Part shown: positions 18,034-26,860 of the stretch, one piece after another
How positions within the stretch are numbered: position 1 is the stretch's first letter
How the letters are laid out: every line of letters begins with the position of its first letter
From: Agrobacterium tumefaciens
GTDB lineage: Bacteria; Pseudomonadota; Alphaproteobacteria; Rhizobiales; Rhizobiaceae
Direction: 5' to 3'
DNA: 64,000 nucleotides
Assembly (NCBI RefSeq): GCF_005221385.1
Contig: NZ_CP039904.1
Location: 1,833,501 to 1,897,500, forward strand
The notes under the pieces: model-generated
Database searches by the model: none
The model's input: only the letters and a program-made list of their open reading frames with translations
Told to the model about the DNA's origin: nothing
Made by a program: the position numbers and the translations under genes

Positions 18034-20376
18034 ATGTTCACGGTTCTGGAATGCGTTGCCGTACAACACGACCGGGCGGTCGTGCTTCTTGCGGCAGTGA
18101 TCTGCCTGCTTGGCATGCTTGCCTTTTTTCACCTGTTGCTGCGTGCGGAGGAAAGTCCGGCAGGTCGCAAGCCCTATTGGGTGCTGACCGCCGCCTTTGC
18201 CGGGGGGCTTAGCGTCTGGGCCACACATTTCGTCGCCATGCTCGCCTATAAGGGATCGGTCCCTATCGGGTTTGATTTTTTCTTCACGGCTCTTTCCGCA
18301 GCGCTTCCGGTTCTGGGTTTCTGGCTGGCGCTCAGAGTGCCCTCGCAGGCAGGTTACAGCCCTGCCATCGTTGGAACGCTGGTGACCGTTTCGGTCGCCG
18401 TCATGCATTTCGTCGGCATGGCGGGAATGGATGTCGCCGCCACCATCAGCTATCGCTGGGGGGCTGTCCTTGGCGGTTTTGCCGTTGCCTGGGTGTTTTT
18501 TCTTCTGGCCTTTTTCCTGTTTCGCCGTTCCGGCTCCTGGAAACAGCGTATCCTCCTTCCGGCCGGCTCTTCGATCCTGGCAATCTGCGCACTGCACTTC
18601 ACCACTGTTTCGGCAACGGTGCTGTCGCCGGATCCCTCCATTTCCGGTCCTGATCCCGATAGTCTTGCAAGGCTGATGGTGATCGGTGCCGTGTCCGGCG
18701 TAACGTTCCTCATCATTTGTGTGACTGCTACAGCGGCGCTTGTGGATCGCTACCTTGTCGATCTCAAGGGCCTTGTCGATGCGACGCTGGATGGTCTTGC
18801 CGTCGTGCGCGATGGTCGTATCGTCGAGTTGAACACCCGCTTTGCCGGTCTTCTCGGCAATGATGAGGCATCCCTGATCGGGAAGAATCCCGATGATCTG
18901 TTCAAGGCCATCGACGGGCAGCCCGCCTATCTGCCGCGCCACGCGCCGGTCGAGGCGATCCGCGAGCGGGCCGACCGGCAGCAGGTGTTTGAACTTGCCG
19001 TGCGCACCATCGAATATCGTGGTCGCCCCTGCGAGGTGATGGCCATTCGCGACCTGACGGAAAAGCGTGAGGCGCAACGGGAAATCGAATATCTCGCACG
19101 CCATGACGTGCTGACGGGCCTTGCGAACCGTACGATGTTCCAGACGCAGCTGCGCCGGCAGATCGAGAATTGCGACGACGAGGACGAATTTGCGCTGCTG
19201 GCGCTCGATCTCGACCGGTTCAAGGCGGTCAATGACATATTCGGCCATGCCGAGGGCGACCGCGTGCTCAAAAGGGTCGCCGCCATTCTCCATGAATGCG
19301 CAAGGGCAGGGGATGTGGTTGCGCGCCTTGGCGGTGACGAGTTCGTCATACTGACTGCCCGGCACACCAAGGCGGATGAGGCGCGATTGCTCGCCGAGAC
19401 CATCCTTGGCATGTTCGCACTGAAAATGAATGTTGCCAACGACCCGACCGCCGTCGGCGTCAGCATCGGCATTGCCGTTTTCCCGCGTGATGGTCTGAAT
19501 GATGAAAGCATCATGCACGCTGCAGATCTTGCACTTTACCGTGCCAAGGTCGGCGGGCGTGGCATATTGGCTTTTTACGATCCTCTGATGGATCAGGAGG
19601 CGCGTGAGCGCCGCCAGCTCGAAACGGATTTGCGGCTTGCCGTCAATCGCAACGAGTTGCTGTTGAACTACCAGCCGGTTTTATCCGTCGAATGTGGCCA
19701 GGTCGTTGGTTACGAGGCGCTGGTGCGCTGGCAACACCCGACAAGGGGTGTCGTGTCGCCGGATGTTTTCATTCCGATAGCGGAAGAAAGCGGGATCATC
19801 ATCTCGCTCGGCGAATGGGTGCTGCGTGAGGCCTGCCGCGAGGCGAGCACCTGGGCACCGCATCTGAAAATCGCGGTCAATGTCTCGCCATTGCAATTTT
19901 CTCTGGCAAATCTCGGCCATGTCGTCTGTACGGTGCTGATGCAGACCGGTCTTTCGCCGAACCGGCTGGAACTGGAAATCACCGAGGCTGCGCTGCTGAA
20001 AGATCGCAAGGCGACGCTGATCATCCTCAACCAGTTGAAGGCGCTGGGCGTCGCCATCGTCATGGACGATTTCGGCACGGGTTATTCTTCGCTCAGCAAT
20101 CTCCAGAGCTTCCCTTTCGACAAGATCAAGATCGACCGCAGCTTCATTGCCGCCATGAGCGATGATGACAATGCCCGCGCCATCGTGCGCGCGGTAATCG
20201 GCCTTGGCCGCAGCCTCGATCTGCCGGTGACGGCGGAAGGCATCGAAACCGACGCGCAATATCGTATGGTTGTCGATGAAGGATGCGCGCAGGCACAAGG
20301 TTATCTCTTCGGTAAACCCGATGTGGCGCCAGCCGGGGCCGCAGGTACGACCACACGCAAGAAATATTCCGTTTGA
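18034..20376 (+). CDS. MHYT-PAS-GGDEF-EAL cyclic-di-GMP signalling protein
   Basis: The start MFTVLECVAVQHDRAV is the usual N-terminus of MHYT proteins and follows GGGAGAG. Residues 1-240 hold about seven membrane helices with three MHYT-like motifs (THFVAM, MHFVGM, LHFTTV), proposed to sense a small molecule through metal. A PAS-type domain spans about 255-345. The GGDEF domain has an intact RLGGDEF with an RAGD inhibitory site five residues before it. The EAL domain has YEALVRW and DDFGTGYSSL. Both catalytic domains keep key residues, so synthesis and breakdown are both possible. Total 780 aa. Confidence 0.93.
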   Translation: MFTVLECVAVQHDRAVVLLAAVICLLGMLAFFHLLLRAEESPAGRKPYWVLTAAFAGGLSVWATHFVAMLAYKGSVPIGFDFFFTALSAALPVLGFWLALRVPSQAGYSPAIVGTLVTVSVAVMHFVGMAGMDVAATISYRWGAVLGGFAVAWVFFLLAFFLFRRSGSWKQRILLPAGSSILAICALHFTTVSATVLSPDPSISGPDPDSLARLMVIGAVSGVTFLIICVTATAALVDRYLVDLKGLVDATLDGLAVVRDGRIVELNTRFAGLLGNDEASLIGKNPDDLFKAIDGQPAYLPRHAPVEAIRERADRQQVFELAVRTIEYRGRPCEVMAIRDLTEKREAQREIEYLARHDVLTGLANRTMFQTQLRRQIENCDDEDEFALLALDLDRFKAVNDIFGHAEGDRVLKRVAAILHECARAGDVVARLGGDEFVILTARHTKADEARLLAETILGMFALKMNVANDPTAVGVSIGIAVFPRDGLNDESIMHAADLALYRAKVGGRGILAFYDPLMDQEARERRQLETDLRLAVNRNELLLNYQPVLSVECGQVVGYEALVRWQHPTRGVVSPDVFIPIAEESGIIISLGEWVLREACREASTWAPHLKIAVNVSPLQFSLANLGHVVCTVLMQTGLSPNRLELEITEAALLKDRKATLIILNQLKALGVAIVMDDFGTGYSSLSNLQSFPFDKIKIDRSFIAAMSDDDNARAIVRAVIGLGRSLDLPVTAEGIETDAQYRMVVDEGCAQAQGYLFGKPDVAPAGAAGTTTRKKYSV

Positions 20377-20462
20377 AAGAAGGCGCAACGGCGTGATGCC
20401 GTTGCCCGCCATTCCCCAAATGATGGAACGAGAGCGGACGTAGATCGTTAGGGTCACGTGTG

Positions 20463-20606
20463 ATGTGTCCACATCGTCGGCCAGGTCCGGCACCGGACGA
20501 CCAGCCTGTGGAACTCGCGCCCGTCTATGTGCTGCTGGCCTCTCAGGACGGGAGCTTCATCAATGGCGAGGTCTATGGCGTGACCGGTGGCAGGGGCATC
20601 GCCTGA
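20463..20606 (+). pseudogene. C-terminal remnant of a short-chain dehydrogenase (SDR)
   Basis: This frame encodes PVELAPVYVLLASQDGSF followed by INGEVYGVTGG and a stop. That is the standard end of YghA/glucose-dehydrogenase-like SDRs (GRPGQPxELAPxxVFLAS...YVTGEVxGVTGG). No Rossmann or YxxxK part exists upstream; the preceding bases are the tail of the GGDEF-EAL gene and its hairpin. The first 15 codons after the ATG at 20463 no longer match the family. It is best read as a deletion scar left when the NHEJ unit or the GGDEF gene was joined here. Confidence 0.75.
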
Positions 20607-20635
20607 GGGCGACGTGTCAGTCTTGAGGATGTGAG

Positions 20636-20911
20636 ATGAAACGGCAGGCAGAACGTTCAGATGCTCAGGTAAACGCCCTCGACGTCCGCGACCGGCTGAT
20701 ACTGGCGCTTTATGCCCAGCTGAAGGCGGAGCGGCAGACGCGTGAGGCGATGGAGTGGGTCATCCGTAACGGTGGCCTCACACCCGAGGTGCTGGAGGCG
20801 ATGGCATCCGACCCCGTGCCGGTGCTGGCTGAGGCGGATATTCCCGCGATCGAGCGTATTCTTGGTGCTGATCGATTTTCACGTGACGCTAACAGCGGAC
20901 GGCCATCATGA
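20636..20911 (+). CDS. Small protein translationally coupled to ku, function unknown
   Basis: A 91-aa, highly charged and mostly helical protein. It has no membrane segment, signal peptide or cysteine. The stop overlaps the ku start as ATGA, so it is cotranscribed with ku and ligD. I do not recognise a family. The position suggests a role in, or regulation of, end joining, but nothing in the sequence proves it. It lies 29 bases after the SDR remnant. Confidence 0.6.
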   Translation: MKRQAERSDAQVNALDVRDRLILALYAQLKAERQTREAMEWVIRNGGLTPEVLEAMASDPVPVLAEADIPAIERILGADRFSRDANSGRPS

Positions 20912-21735
20912 ACCGAAGAGCCAGCTGGAAGGGCCATCTTGCCTTTGCCGATTTCAACTGCGAAATCGGCCTCTATTCCGCGCTGACCTCCACAGAGAAG
21001 ATCTCGTTCAACATCGTCAACCGCAAGACCGGCCACCGGGTTGAGCGGCAATATGTCGATAGCGATACCGGCGACGCCGTCGGGCGTGACGATCAGGTCA
21101 AGGGCTACGAGCGCGACAATGGTGACTACATCGTCATCGAAGGCGATGAGATCGCAAAACTGATGCCGGAGAGTGACAAGGTCATTCGCATCCGGCATTT
21201 TCTTGAATGTGACGAGATCGACAAGCTGTTCTTCGACAAATCCTATTATCTCGCCCCCACGCAGGACGGCGGAGAGGAGGCCCTGACGCTGCTGGCAAAG
21301 GCCATGCAGGACGAAAACGTTGTCGCGCTTGGCGAGGCTGTACTTTTCCGTCGTAACCGCATGTTGCTGATCCGCCCAAGCGGCAAGGCGCTCATCGCCA
21401 CCACGCTGAATTTCGGTTACGAGGTGCGCGCTGAGAGTACCGTTTTCAAGTCCATTCCCGATATCCAGTTCGATGACGAGATGCTGGAGCTTGCTGGCCA
21501 CATTATTCAAACTCGCGCCGGCACCTTCGATCCCGCCGAATATAGCGACCGTTACAATGATGCGCTCGCGGAGCTGGTGAAGGCCAAGATCGAGGGCCGG
21601 GAAATCCAAAGGCGGCCCGCTCCGAAAGAAGACAATGTCATCGATCTGAAAGAGGCCCTGCGCCGCAGTGCGAATGCCGATGGCGGAAAGAAAACCAGGA
21701 CGACGGGCCGCAGGACTTCCCGGAAAGCGAGCTGA
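20908..21735 (+). CDS. ku: Non-homologous end-joining protein Ku (copy 1)
   Basis: Ku forms a ring that threads onto broken DNA ends and recruits LigD. The core is recognisable from WKGHLAFADFNCEIGLYSA through NRKTGHRVERQYVD and the conserved DEIDKLFFDKSYYLAP, to FGYEVR. The C-terminus is a short basic tail (KKTRTTGRRTSRK) typical of bacterial Ku. Length is 275 aa. It overlaps the small upstream gene and is 3 bases before ligD, so the three are one unit. Confidence 0.94.
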   Translation: MNRRASWKGHLAFADFNCEIGLYSALTSTEKISFNIVNRKTGHRVERQYVDSDTGDAVGRDDQVKGYERDNGDYIVIEGDEIAKLMPESDKVIRIRHFLECDEIDKLFFDKSYYLAPTQDGGEEALTLLAKAMQDENVVALGEAVLFRRNRMLLIRPSGKALIATTLNFGYEVRAESTVFKSIPDIQFDDEMLELAGHIIQTRAGTFDPAEYSDRYNDALAELVKAKIEGREIQRRPAPKEDNVIDLKEALRRSANADGGKKTRTTGRRTSRKAS

Positions 21736-21738
21736 CGC

Positions 21739-24231
21739 ATGGGATTGCAGACCTATAACGCCAAGCGCAGTTTCGACAAGACGCCGGAGCCGAAGGGTAC
21801 GCGGGCCGAAGCTCAAGGGTCGAGTTTCGTGATACAGAAACATGATGCCCGCCGGCTGCATTATGATTTCCGGCTGGAAATGGACGGGGTGTTGAAAAGC
21901 TGGGCGGTGACGCGTGGCCCCAGCCTCGATCCGGAGGACAAGCGCCTTGCGGTGCATGTCGAAGACCACCCGCTGAGCTATGGTGATTTCGAGGGCGCCA
22001 TTCCCAAGGGACAATATGGCGGGGGAACGGTCATCGTCTGGGATCGTGGCGTCTGGAGGCCGATTGGGGATGCCAAGAAGGGGTATCGCAAAGGCCATCT
22101 CGAATTTGAACTTGATGGCGAAAAGCTGAAAGGGCGCTGGCACCTGGTGCGCATGCACGGAAAACCCGGTGAGAACAGGGAAAACTGGCTGCTGATCAAG
22201 GGTGATGATGAGGAGGCCCGGCATCAGGGTGGTGCGGATATTCTGGAGGAGCGGCCGGAATCGGTAAAGACCGGACGCAGCGTCGAGGATGTCGCGGCCA
22301 AACCGAAAGACACGTGGAATTCCAAGCCGGTATCGAAAAAGGCTGCTGCCTCTTCTTCCGGCCAAAAGCAGGCGCATGCCCTGCCCAAGGGCGCACGCAA
22401 GCAGACGCTTCCGTCCTTCGTGCCGCCGGCGCTGGCGACGCTGAAGCCGAAACCGCCGACCGGTTTGCGCTGGCTGCATGAAATCAAATTCGATGGTTAC
22501 CGTCTGCAGGTGCGGCTTGATCACGGCAAACTCCAGCTTCTGACCCGCAGCGGGCTGGACTGGACGGAGAAGTTTGGCGATGCGGTGGCACGTGCGCTTA
22601 AAGCCCTGCCGGCGGAAACCCTGCTCATGGACGGGGAAATCGTCGTGGAACGCGACAGCGGCGCCTCCGATTTCTCGGCTTTGCAGCAGGATCTGAGTGA
22701 GGGGCGCAGCGACCGTTTCGTTTTTTACGCCTTCGACCTGCTTTACCTTGATGGCAATGATCTGCGCGGGGCGGCACTGACCGATCGCAAGGCGCTGCTG
22801 GAAAAGCTGCTGCCGGCGGGCGATCCAAAGCTTCGATACAGCGAACATTTCGAGGAGAGCGGCGAGCTCGTGCTGGACCATGCCTGCCGTCTCAGCCTTG
22901 AGGGCGTTATTTCCAAGGTTAAGAACAGCCAATATGTTTCCGGCCGTAAAGGCGAATGGGTGAAATCCAAATGCTCCATGCGGCAGGAATTCGTTATCGG
23001 CGGCTACACGCTCTCTTCGACATCGGACCACGCCATCGGCTCGCTGGCGCTTGGCGTTTATGAAAAGGGCAAGCTGCGCCATGTCGGCCGTGTCGGCACC
23101 GGCTACACGGGCGAAGTGGCCGAAATGCTGCTTGGCCGCCTGAAACCGCTGGACCGCAAGGAAAGCCCGTTTGGCGACAAGCTCTCCGCGCTTGCGCGCC
23201 GCGACCTTCACTTCGTCACGCCGCAACTGGTGGCGGAAGTGGAGTTCCGCGCCTGGTCTGGCGATGGCAATCTGCGTCATGCGTCCTTCCGGGGCCTGCG
23301 CGAAGACAAGCCGGTGGAAGAAATCGAACGCGAGGAGAAGGCCGTGAGCGATACAAACGCGCCGCAATCCGCCATCAAATTCACCCATCCGGACCGGCTT
23401 TACTGGCCGGACGATGGTGTGACCAAGGAGGGGCTCGCCGATTATTATGCGCAGGTATGGCGGCATATGGCGCCCTTCGTCGTCGATCGGCCACTGGCGC
23501 TGCTGCGTTGTCCCGAGGGTATAGAGGGGCAGCGTTTTTTCCAGAAACACGCCTGGCGCGGCATCAACAAGGCCGTGGAGCAGATCAAGGACCCAAAGGA
23601 CAAGGATGGCGAACCGCTGATCCGCATCACCGATTTCGACGGCCTTATGGCTCTGGTTCAGTCCGCAACGCTCGAAATTCACCCATGGGGCGCAACGACT
23701 GCCAATTGGGAGAAGCCGGATATGATCACAATGGACATCGACCCCGGCGAAGACGTGGCCTGGGAAGAGGTGATCGAAGCGGCGTTGGAACTGAAACGGC
23801 GTTTCGAAGACGCCGGGCTTGCGGCCTTCGTCAAGACCTCCGGCGGCAAGGGCCTGCATGTCGTGGCGCCGCTCAAACCTCAGGCGGGCTGGGCCGCCGT
23901 CAAGGCATTTGCAAAAGCGATGGCCGCCGATATGTCGAAGGCTGAACCCGATAAATATCTTTCCGTGGCAACGAAAGCGAAACGCAAAGGCCGCCTTTTC
24001 ATCGATTATCTGCGCAATGGCAGAGGCAATACGGCGGTTGCACCCTATTCGACCCGTGCACGACCGGGGGCGGCGATTTCCGCGCCGCTGGAATGGTCGG
24101 AACTCACGGCCGAGATCGGCCCGGCGCATTTTACCGTCAACAATATCGGCGCGCGCCTTTCGGCTCTGAAAAAAGACCCATGGGACGGTTTTTTCGCCGC
24201 AGCGGAACCGCTGCCGAAAAAAGCGCGCTGA
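21739..24231 (+). CDS. ligD: Multifunctional DNA ligase D (PE-LIG-POL)
   Basis: An 830-aa NHEJ enzyme. Residues about 28-155 are the 3'-phosphoesterase (QKHDARRLHYDFRLE, EDHPLSYGDFEG, GQYGGGTVIVWD). The ligase starts near 225, with nucleophile Lys250 in EIKFDGYR and EGVISK. Residues about 550-830 are the primase-polymerase, with the metal pair Asp666/Asp668 in MDIDPGED, SGGKGLHVV and DYLRNGRGNTAVAPYS. The domain order is the one found in Rhizobiales and Pseudomonas. It fills gaps, processes ends and seals breaks held by Ku. It starts 3 bases after ku and converges with a second ku 13 bases downstream. Confidence 0.96.
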   Translation: MGLQTYNAKRSFDKTPEPKGTRAEAQGSSFVIQKHDARRLHYDFRLEMDGVLKSWAVTRGPSLDPEDKRLAVHVEDHPLSYGDFEGAIPKGQYGGGTVIVWDRGVWRPIGDAKKGYRKGHLEFELDGEKLKGRWHLVRMHGKPGENRENWLLIKGDDEEARHQGGADILEERPESVKTGRSVEDVAAKPKDTWNSKPVSKKAAASSSGQKQAHALPKGARKQTLPSFVPPALATLKPKPPTGLRWLHEIKFDGYRLQVRLDHGKLQLLTRSGLDWTEKFGDAVARALKALPAETLLMDGEIVVERDSGASDFSALQQDLSEGRSDRFVFYAFDLLYLDGNDLRGAALTDRKALLEKLLPAGDPKLRYSEHFEESGELVLDHACRLSLEGVISKVKNSQYVSGRKGEWVKSKCSMRQEFVIGGYTLSSTSDHAIGSLALGVYEKGKLRHVGRVGTGYTGEVAEMLLGRLKPLDRKESPFGDKLSALARRDLHFVTPQLVAEVEFRAWSGDGNLRHASFRGLREDKPVEEIEREEKAVSDTNAPQSAIKFTHPDRLYWPDDGVTKEGLADYYAQVWRHMAPFVVDRPLALLRCPEGIEGQRFFQKHAWRGINKAVEQIKDPKDKDGEPLIRITDFDGLMALVQSATLEIHPWGATTANWEKPDMITMDIDPGEDVAWEEVIEAALELKRRFEDAGLAAFVKTSGGKGLHVVAPLKPQAGWAAVKAFAKAMAADMSKAEPDKYLSVATKAKRKGRLFIDYLRNGRGNTAVAPYSTRARPGAAISAPLEWSELTAEIGPAHFTVNNIGARLSALKKDPWDGFFAAAEPLPKKAR

Positions 24232-24244
24232 CAACAGCTGATCT

Positions 24245-25036
24245 TCAGCTTCGTTTTTCGGCGGCGAGGCTTTTTTTAAGTGCGTCCATGATGTTGATAA
24301 CATTGCCGCCGGTGCTGGCTTTTGTGCCGGTTTTCTTTTTGGAAGACGGTGTCTCGTCGCCTTTGGTCTTCAAAAGCGCCTTGATCTTTTTCTGGATCGG
24401 GTCCTGCACCAAAGTTGGCTTCCAGCCGGTCATCTGTTTGCCGATGCGCTTTTCCATGGCCTGCAGCAGCGGCTTTTCAATTTTCATTTTCGGGTCAAGC
24501 GCGTCGATGCTCTCGCGCACCTCTTCGCCATAATGCAGCGTCCACAGGATGATGCCCTTGCCTGAAGGCTCCAGCAGAACGGCCCGTTCACGGCGGTAGA
24601 GCACCAGCCGCGCAATGCCGTACACGCCGTTGGCCGTCATGGCTTCGCGAATGACGCTGAAGGCCTCGGTGCCGATCTTGTCTTCAGGGCGCAGGAAGTG
24701 CGGGCGGTCATACCAGATCCAGTCGATCGAGCCCTTCGGTACGAAAGTCCTGATATCGATCGTGCGGGTGCTTTCCAGCGCCACGGCATCGATCTCTTCG
24801 TCTTCCAGCAGCACATACTCGTCCTCGGCGCGGGGAAACCCCTTCACCTGGTTTTTTGCTGCTACAGGCCGATGAGTGATGCTGTCGACATAGCGGCTCT
24901 CGACACGGTTGCCGGTTTTGCGATTGAGGATGTGGAAGGAATATTTGTTACCCTCGGTCGTCGCTGGTGTCAGCGAGACGGAGGCCGTCACCAGCGACAG
25001 CTTCAGATAACCCTTCCAGAAAACCTGCCGTGCCAT
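24245..25036 (-). CDS. Non-homologous end-joining protein Ku (copy 2)
   Basis: A second Ku of 263 aa, convergent with ligD. The N-terminus MARQVFWKGYLKLSLVTAS, NRKTGNRVESRYVD, and the DWIWYDRPHFLRP segment match the Ku core, and the C-terminus is Lys-rich. The ATG at 25036 gives the family N-terminus; an open frame running 95 codons further is not Ku-like. The two copies share the fold but differ greatly in sequence, so they are old paralogues. In Sinorhizobium meliloti several Ku proteins exist and some act as heterodimers, which could apply here. Confidence 0.93.
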   Translation of the reverse strand: MARQVFWKGYLKLSLVTASVSLTPATTEGNKYSFHILNRKTGNRVESRYVDSITHRPVAAKNQVKGFPRAEDEYVLLEDEEIDAVALESTRTIDIRTFVPKGSIDWIWYDRPHFLRPEDKIGTEAFSVIREAMTANGVYGIARLVLYRRERAVLLEPSGKGIILWTLHYGEEVRESIDALDPKMKIEKPLLQAMEKRIGKQMTGWKPTLVQDPIQKKIKALLKTKGDETPSSKKKTGTKASTGGNVINIMDALKKSLAAEKRS

Positions 25037-25131
25037 TGTCCGCGATCCGTTTCGCCGTTGATCTCCCGGATCAAACTTCCGCGGGGCGGTATTTGTTCCG
25101 GGAGAATGGCAAGAGGGCAGGGGGGAGCCTG

Positions 25132-26136
25132 TCAGCCGAGCAGCGAGGTCAGCCCGTAGACGGTGGCGGAAATCAGTGCGGCGGCCGGCATGGTCACGAT
25201 CCATGCGATGACGATGTTGCCGGCAAGCCCCCAGCGTACCGCCGAAACCCGGCGGGCAGCCCCCACGCCAACGATGGCGCCGGTAATCGTGTGGGTGGTG
25301 GAGACCGGAATTCCGAGCCATGTCGCGCCGAACAATGTCAGCGCGCCGCCGGTTTCGGCGCAGAAACCCTGCATCGGGTTCAGCCGGGTGATCTTCGAGC
25401 CCATGGTGTGCACGATGCGCCAGCCGCCGAACAATGTGCCGAGCGCCATGGCCGACTGGCAGGAAATGACCACCCAGAACGGCACGTAGAAACTTTCGCC
25501 CAAATGCCCCTGGCTGAACAGCAGCACGGCAATGATGCCCATGGTCTTCTGCGCGTCGTTGCCGCCATGGCCGAGCGAATAAAGCGAGGCGGAGATGAAC
25601 TGCATGACGCGGAAGGTGCGATCCACCGCAAAGGGTGTCTGCCGCACGAACAGCCAGGAAACGGCGAGCACCAGCAGCAGCGCCAGGAAAAAGCCGATGG
25701 CCGGCGACATGAAGATGGCCCCGACAGTTTTCAAGAGGCCCGACCAGACGATGGAATTAAAGCCCACTTTCGCAAATCCGGCACCGACGAGACCGCCGAT
25801 CAGCGCGTGTGACGAACTGGAGGGAATGCCGAAAATCCAGGTGACGATGTTCCAGACGATCGCGCCGATGAGGGCGGCAAAGATAACCTGCGGCGAAACG
25901 ATGGCCGGATCGATGATGCCGGTGCCGAGCGTTTCCGCCACATGCAGCCCGAAAAACAGGAAGGCGATGAAATTGAAGAACGCCGCCCAGGCAACCGCAT
26001 ATTGCGGGCGCAATACGCGGGTGGAAACGATGGTGGCGATGGAATTTGCAGCGTCATGGAGACCGTTCAGGAAATCGAAGAACAGCGCGATGGCGATAAG
26101 GCCGACAAGCAGCGGCAGGGCAAGTGCGACATCCAT
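25132..26136 (-). CDS. pit: Low-affinity inorganic phosphate transporter (PiT family)
   Basis: A 334-aa inner-membrane transporter with about ten hydrophobic segments. The duplicated PiT signature is visible: FLNGLHDAANSIATIVSTRVL near residue 23, and GIPVSTTHTITGAIVGVG near 260. It takes up metal-phosphate by the proton gradient. Its start shares one base with the stop of the DUF47 gene, the orfA-pit arrangement known in Sinorhizobium meliloti. There PhoB represses the pair when phosphate is scarce. Confidence 0.94.
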   Translation of the reverse strand: MDVALALPLLVGLIAIALFFDFLNGLHDAANSIATIVSTRVLRPQYAVAWAAFFNFIAFLFFGLHVAETLGTGIIDPAIVSPQVIFAALIGAIVWNIVTWIFGIPSSSSHALIGGLVGAGFAKVGFNSIVWSGLLKTVGAIFMSPAIGFFLALLLVLAVSWLFVRQTPFAVDRTFRVMQFISASLYSLGHGGNDAQKTMGIIAVLLFSQGHLGESFYVPFWVVISCQSAMALGTLFGGWRIVHTMGSKITRLNPMQGFCAETGGALTLFGATWLGIPVSTTHTITGAIVGVGAARRVSAVRWGLAGNIVIAWIVTMPAAALISATVYGLTSLLG

Positions 26137-26780
26137 CAGACGTTCTCGATAACGATGCCGCTGATCTCGTTGGCCACATCCTCGAAGCGGTCGACGACCT
26201 TTTCGAGTTCGCCGTAGATCTCGCTGCCGATCAAATAGGCCATGGCGTTACCGGCCGCACCGTGGCGGCGGAAAAGGTCTTTCAGGCCCTGATCATGAAG
26301 CTCATCGGAGCGGCCTTCGACGCGGGTGACTTCTTCGGCAATCGCCGACAAGCGCTGCGCATTGGTGCCGACCTTTTCCAGAAGCGGAATGGCTTCGGCG
26401 ATCAGGCTTGCCGCACGCACGATCTCGTGTCCCATCTCCTTCATCAGCGGGTCGAATTCGCCCTGTTCGAAGAGGCGGATGGTCTTCACCGTCTTGTGCA
26501 TCATGTCGATGGCGTCATCCATGGACTGGATGAGGTCCTTGATGTCGCCGCGATCAAAGGGGGTGATGAAGCTGCGCCGCACCGCAAGCAGCACATCGCG
26601 GGTAATGTCATCCGCCTGATCTTCGAGGGCAACGATAAGGTCGCAATTCTTCTCGACGTCGATGCCGCTCAACAGTTGATCAAGCGCACCTGCCGCCTTG
26701 ACGACTGTTTCGGAATGTTTGCTGAACAGGTCGAAGAAACGATCCTCGCGCGGCATCAGCTTGCGGAAAATGCTCATCAT
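26136..26780 (-). CDS. DUF47 / PhoU-like protein of the pit operon
   Basis: A soluble all-helical protein of 214 aa, the orfA partner of pit. Recognisable parts are FRKLMPREDRFFDLF at the start, the paired helical repeats with QADDITRDV and DDAIDMMHKTVK, and RVEGRSDELHDQGLK. Two ATGs open the frame (26780, 26777). DUF47 proteins are thought to gate or regulate the PiT channel. A Pho box lies 44 bases upstream of the start. Confidence 0.92.
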   Translation of the reverse strand: MMSIFRKLMPREDRFFDLFSKHSETVVKAAGALDQLLSGIDVEKNCDLIVALEDQADDITRDVLLAVRRSFITPFDRGDIKDLIQSMDDAIDMMHKTVKTIRLFEQGEFDPLMKEMGHEIVRAASLIAEAIPLLEKVGTNAQRLSAIAEEVTRVEGRSDELHDQGLKDLFRRHGAAGNAMAYLIGSEIYGELEKVVDRFEDVANEISGIVIENV

Positions 26781-26823
26781 GCGAATTGGCCCTCAATGGC
26801 GCTATTTATGTTGTAGGGGGTAA

Positions 26824-26841
26824 TTGTCATAAAACTGTCAT
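26824..26841 (+). promoter_or_regulatory. Pho box (PhoB binding site)
   Basis: TTGTCAT AAAA CTGTCAT fits the consensus of two CTGTCAT repeats spaced by four bases, with one mismatch in the first T. It lies between the divergent DUF47-pit and Nudix genes. The repeats point toward the Nudix gene, opposite to pit. This suits repression of DUF47-pit by PhoB, as reported for orfA-pit in S. meliloti, and might activate the Nudix gene. Confidence 0.8.
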
Positions 26842-26860
26842 AAATGCAGGCAGGGCATTG

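Noticed and set aside
20710..24303. Very long open frame on the minus strand (about 1197 codons) antisense to ku and ligD
   Set aside because: It is antisense to well-recognised ku and ligD coding sequence and has no known motifs; it results from high GC and codon bias.
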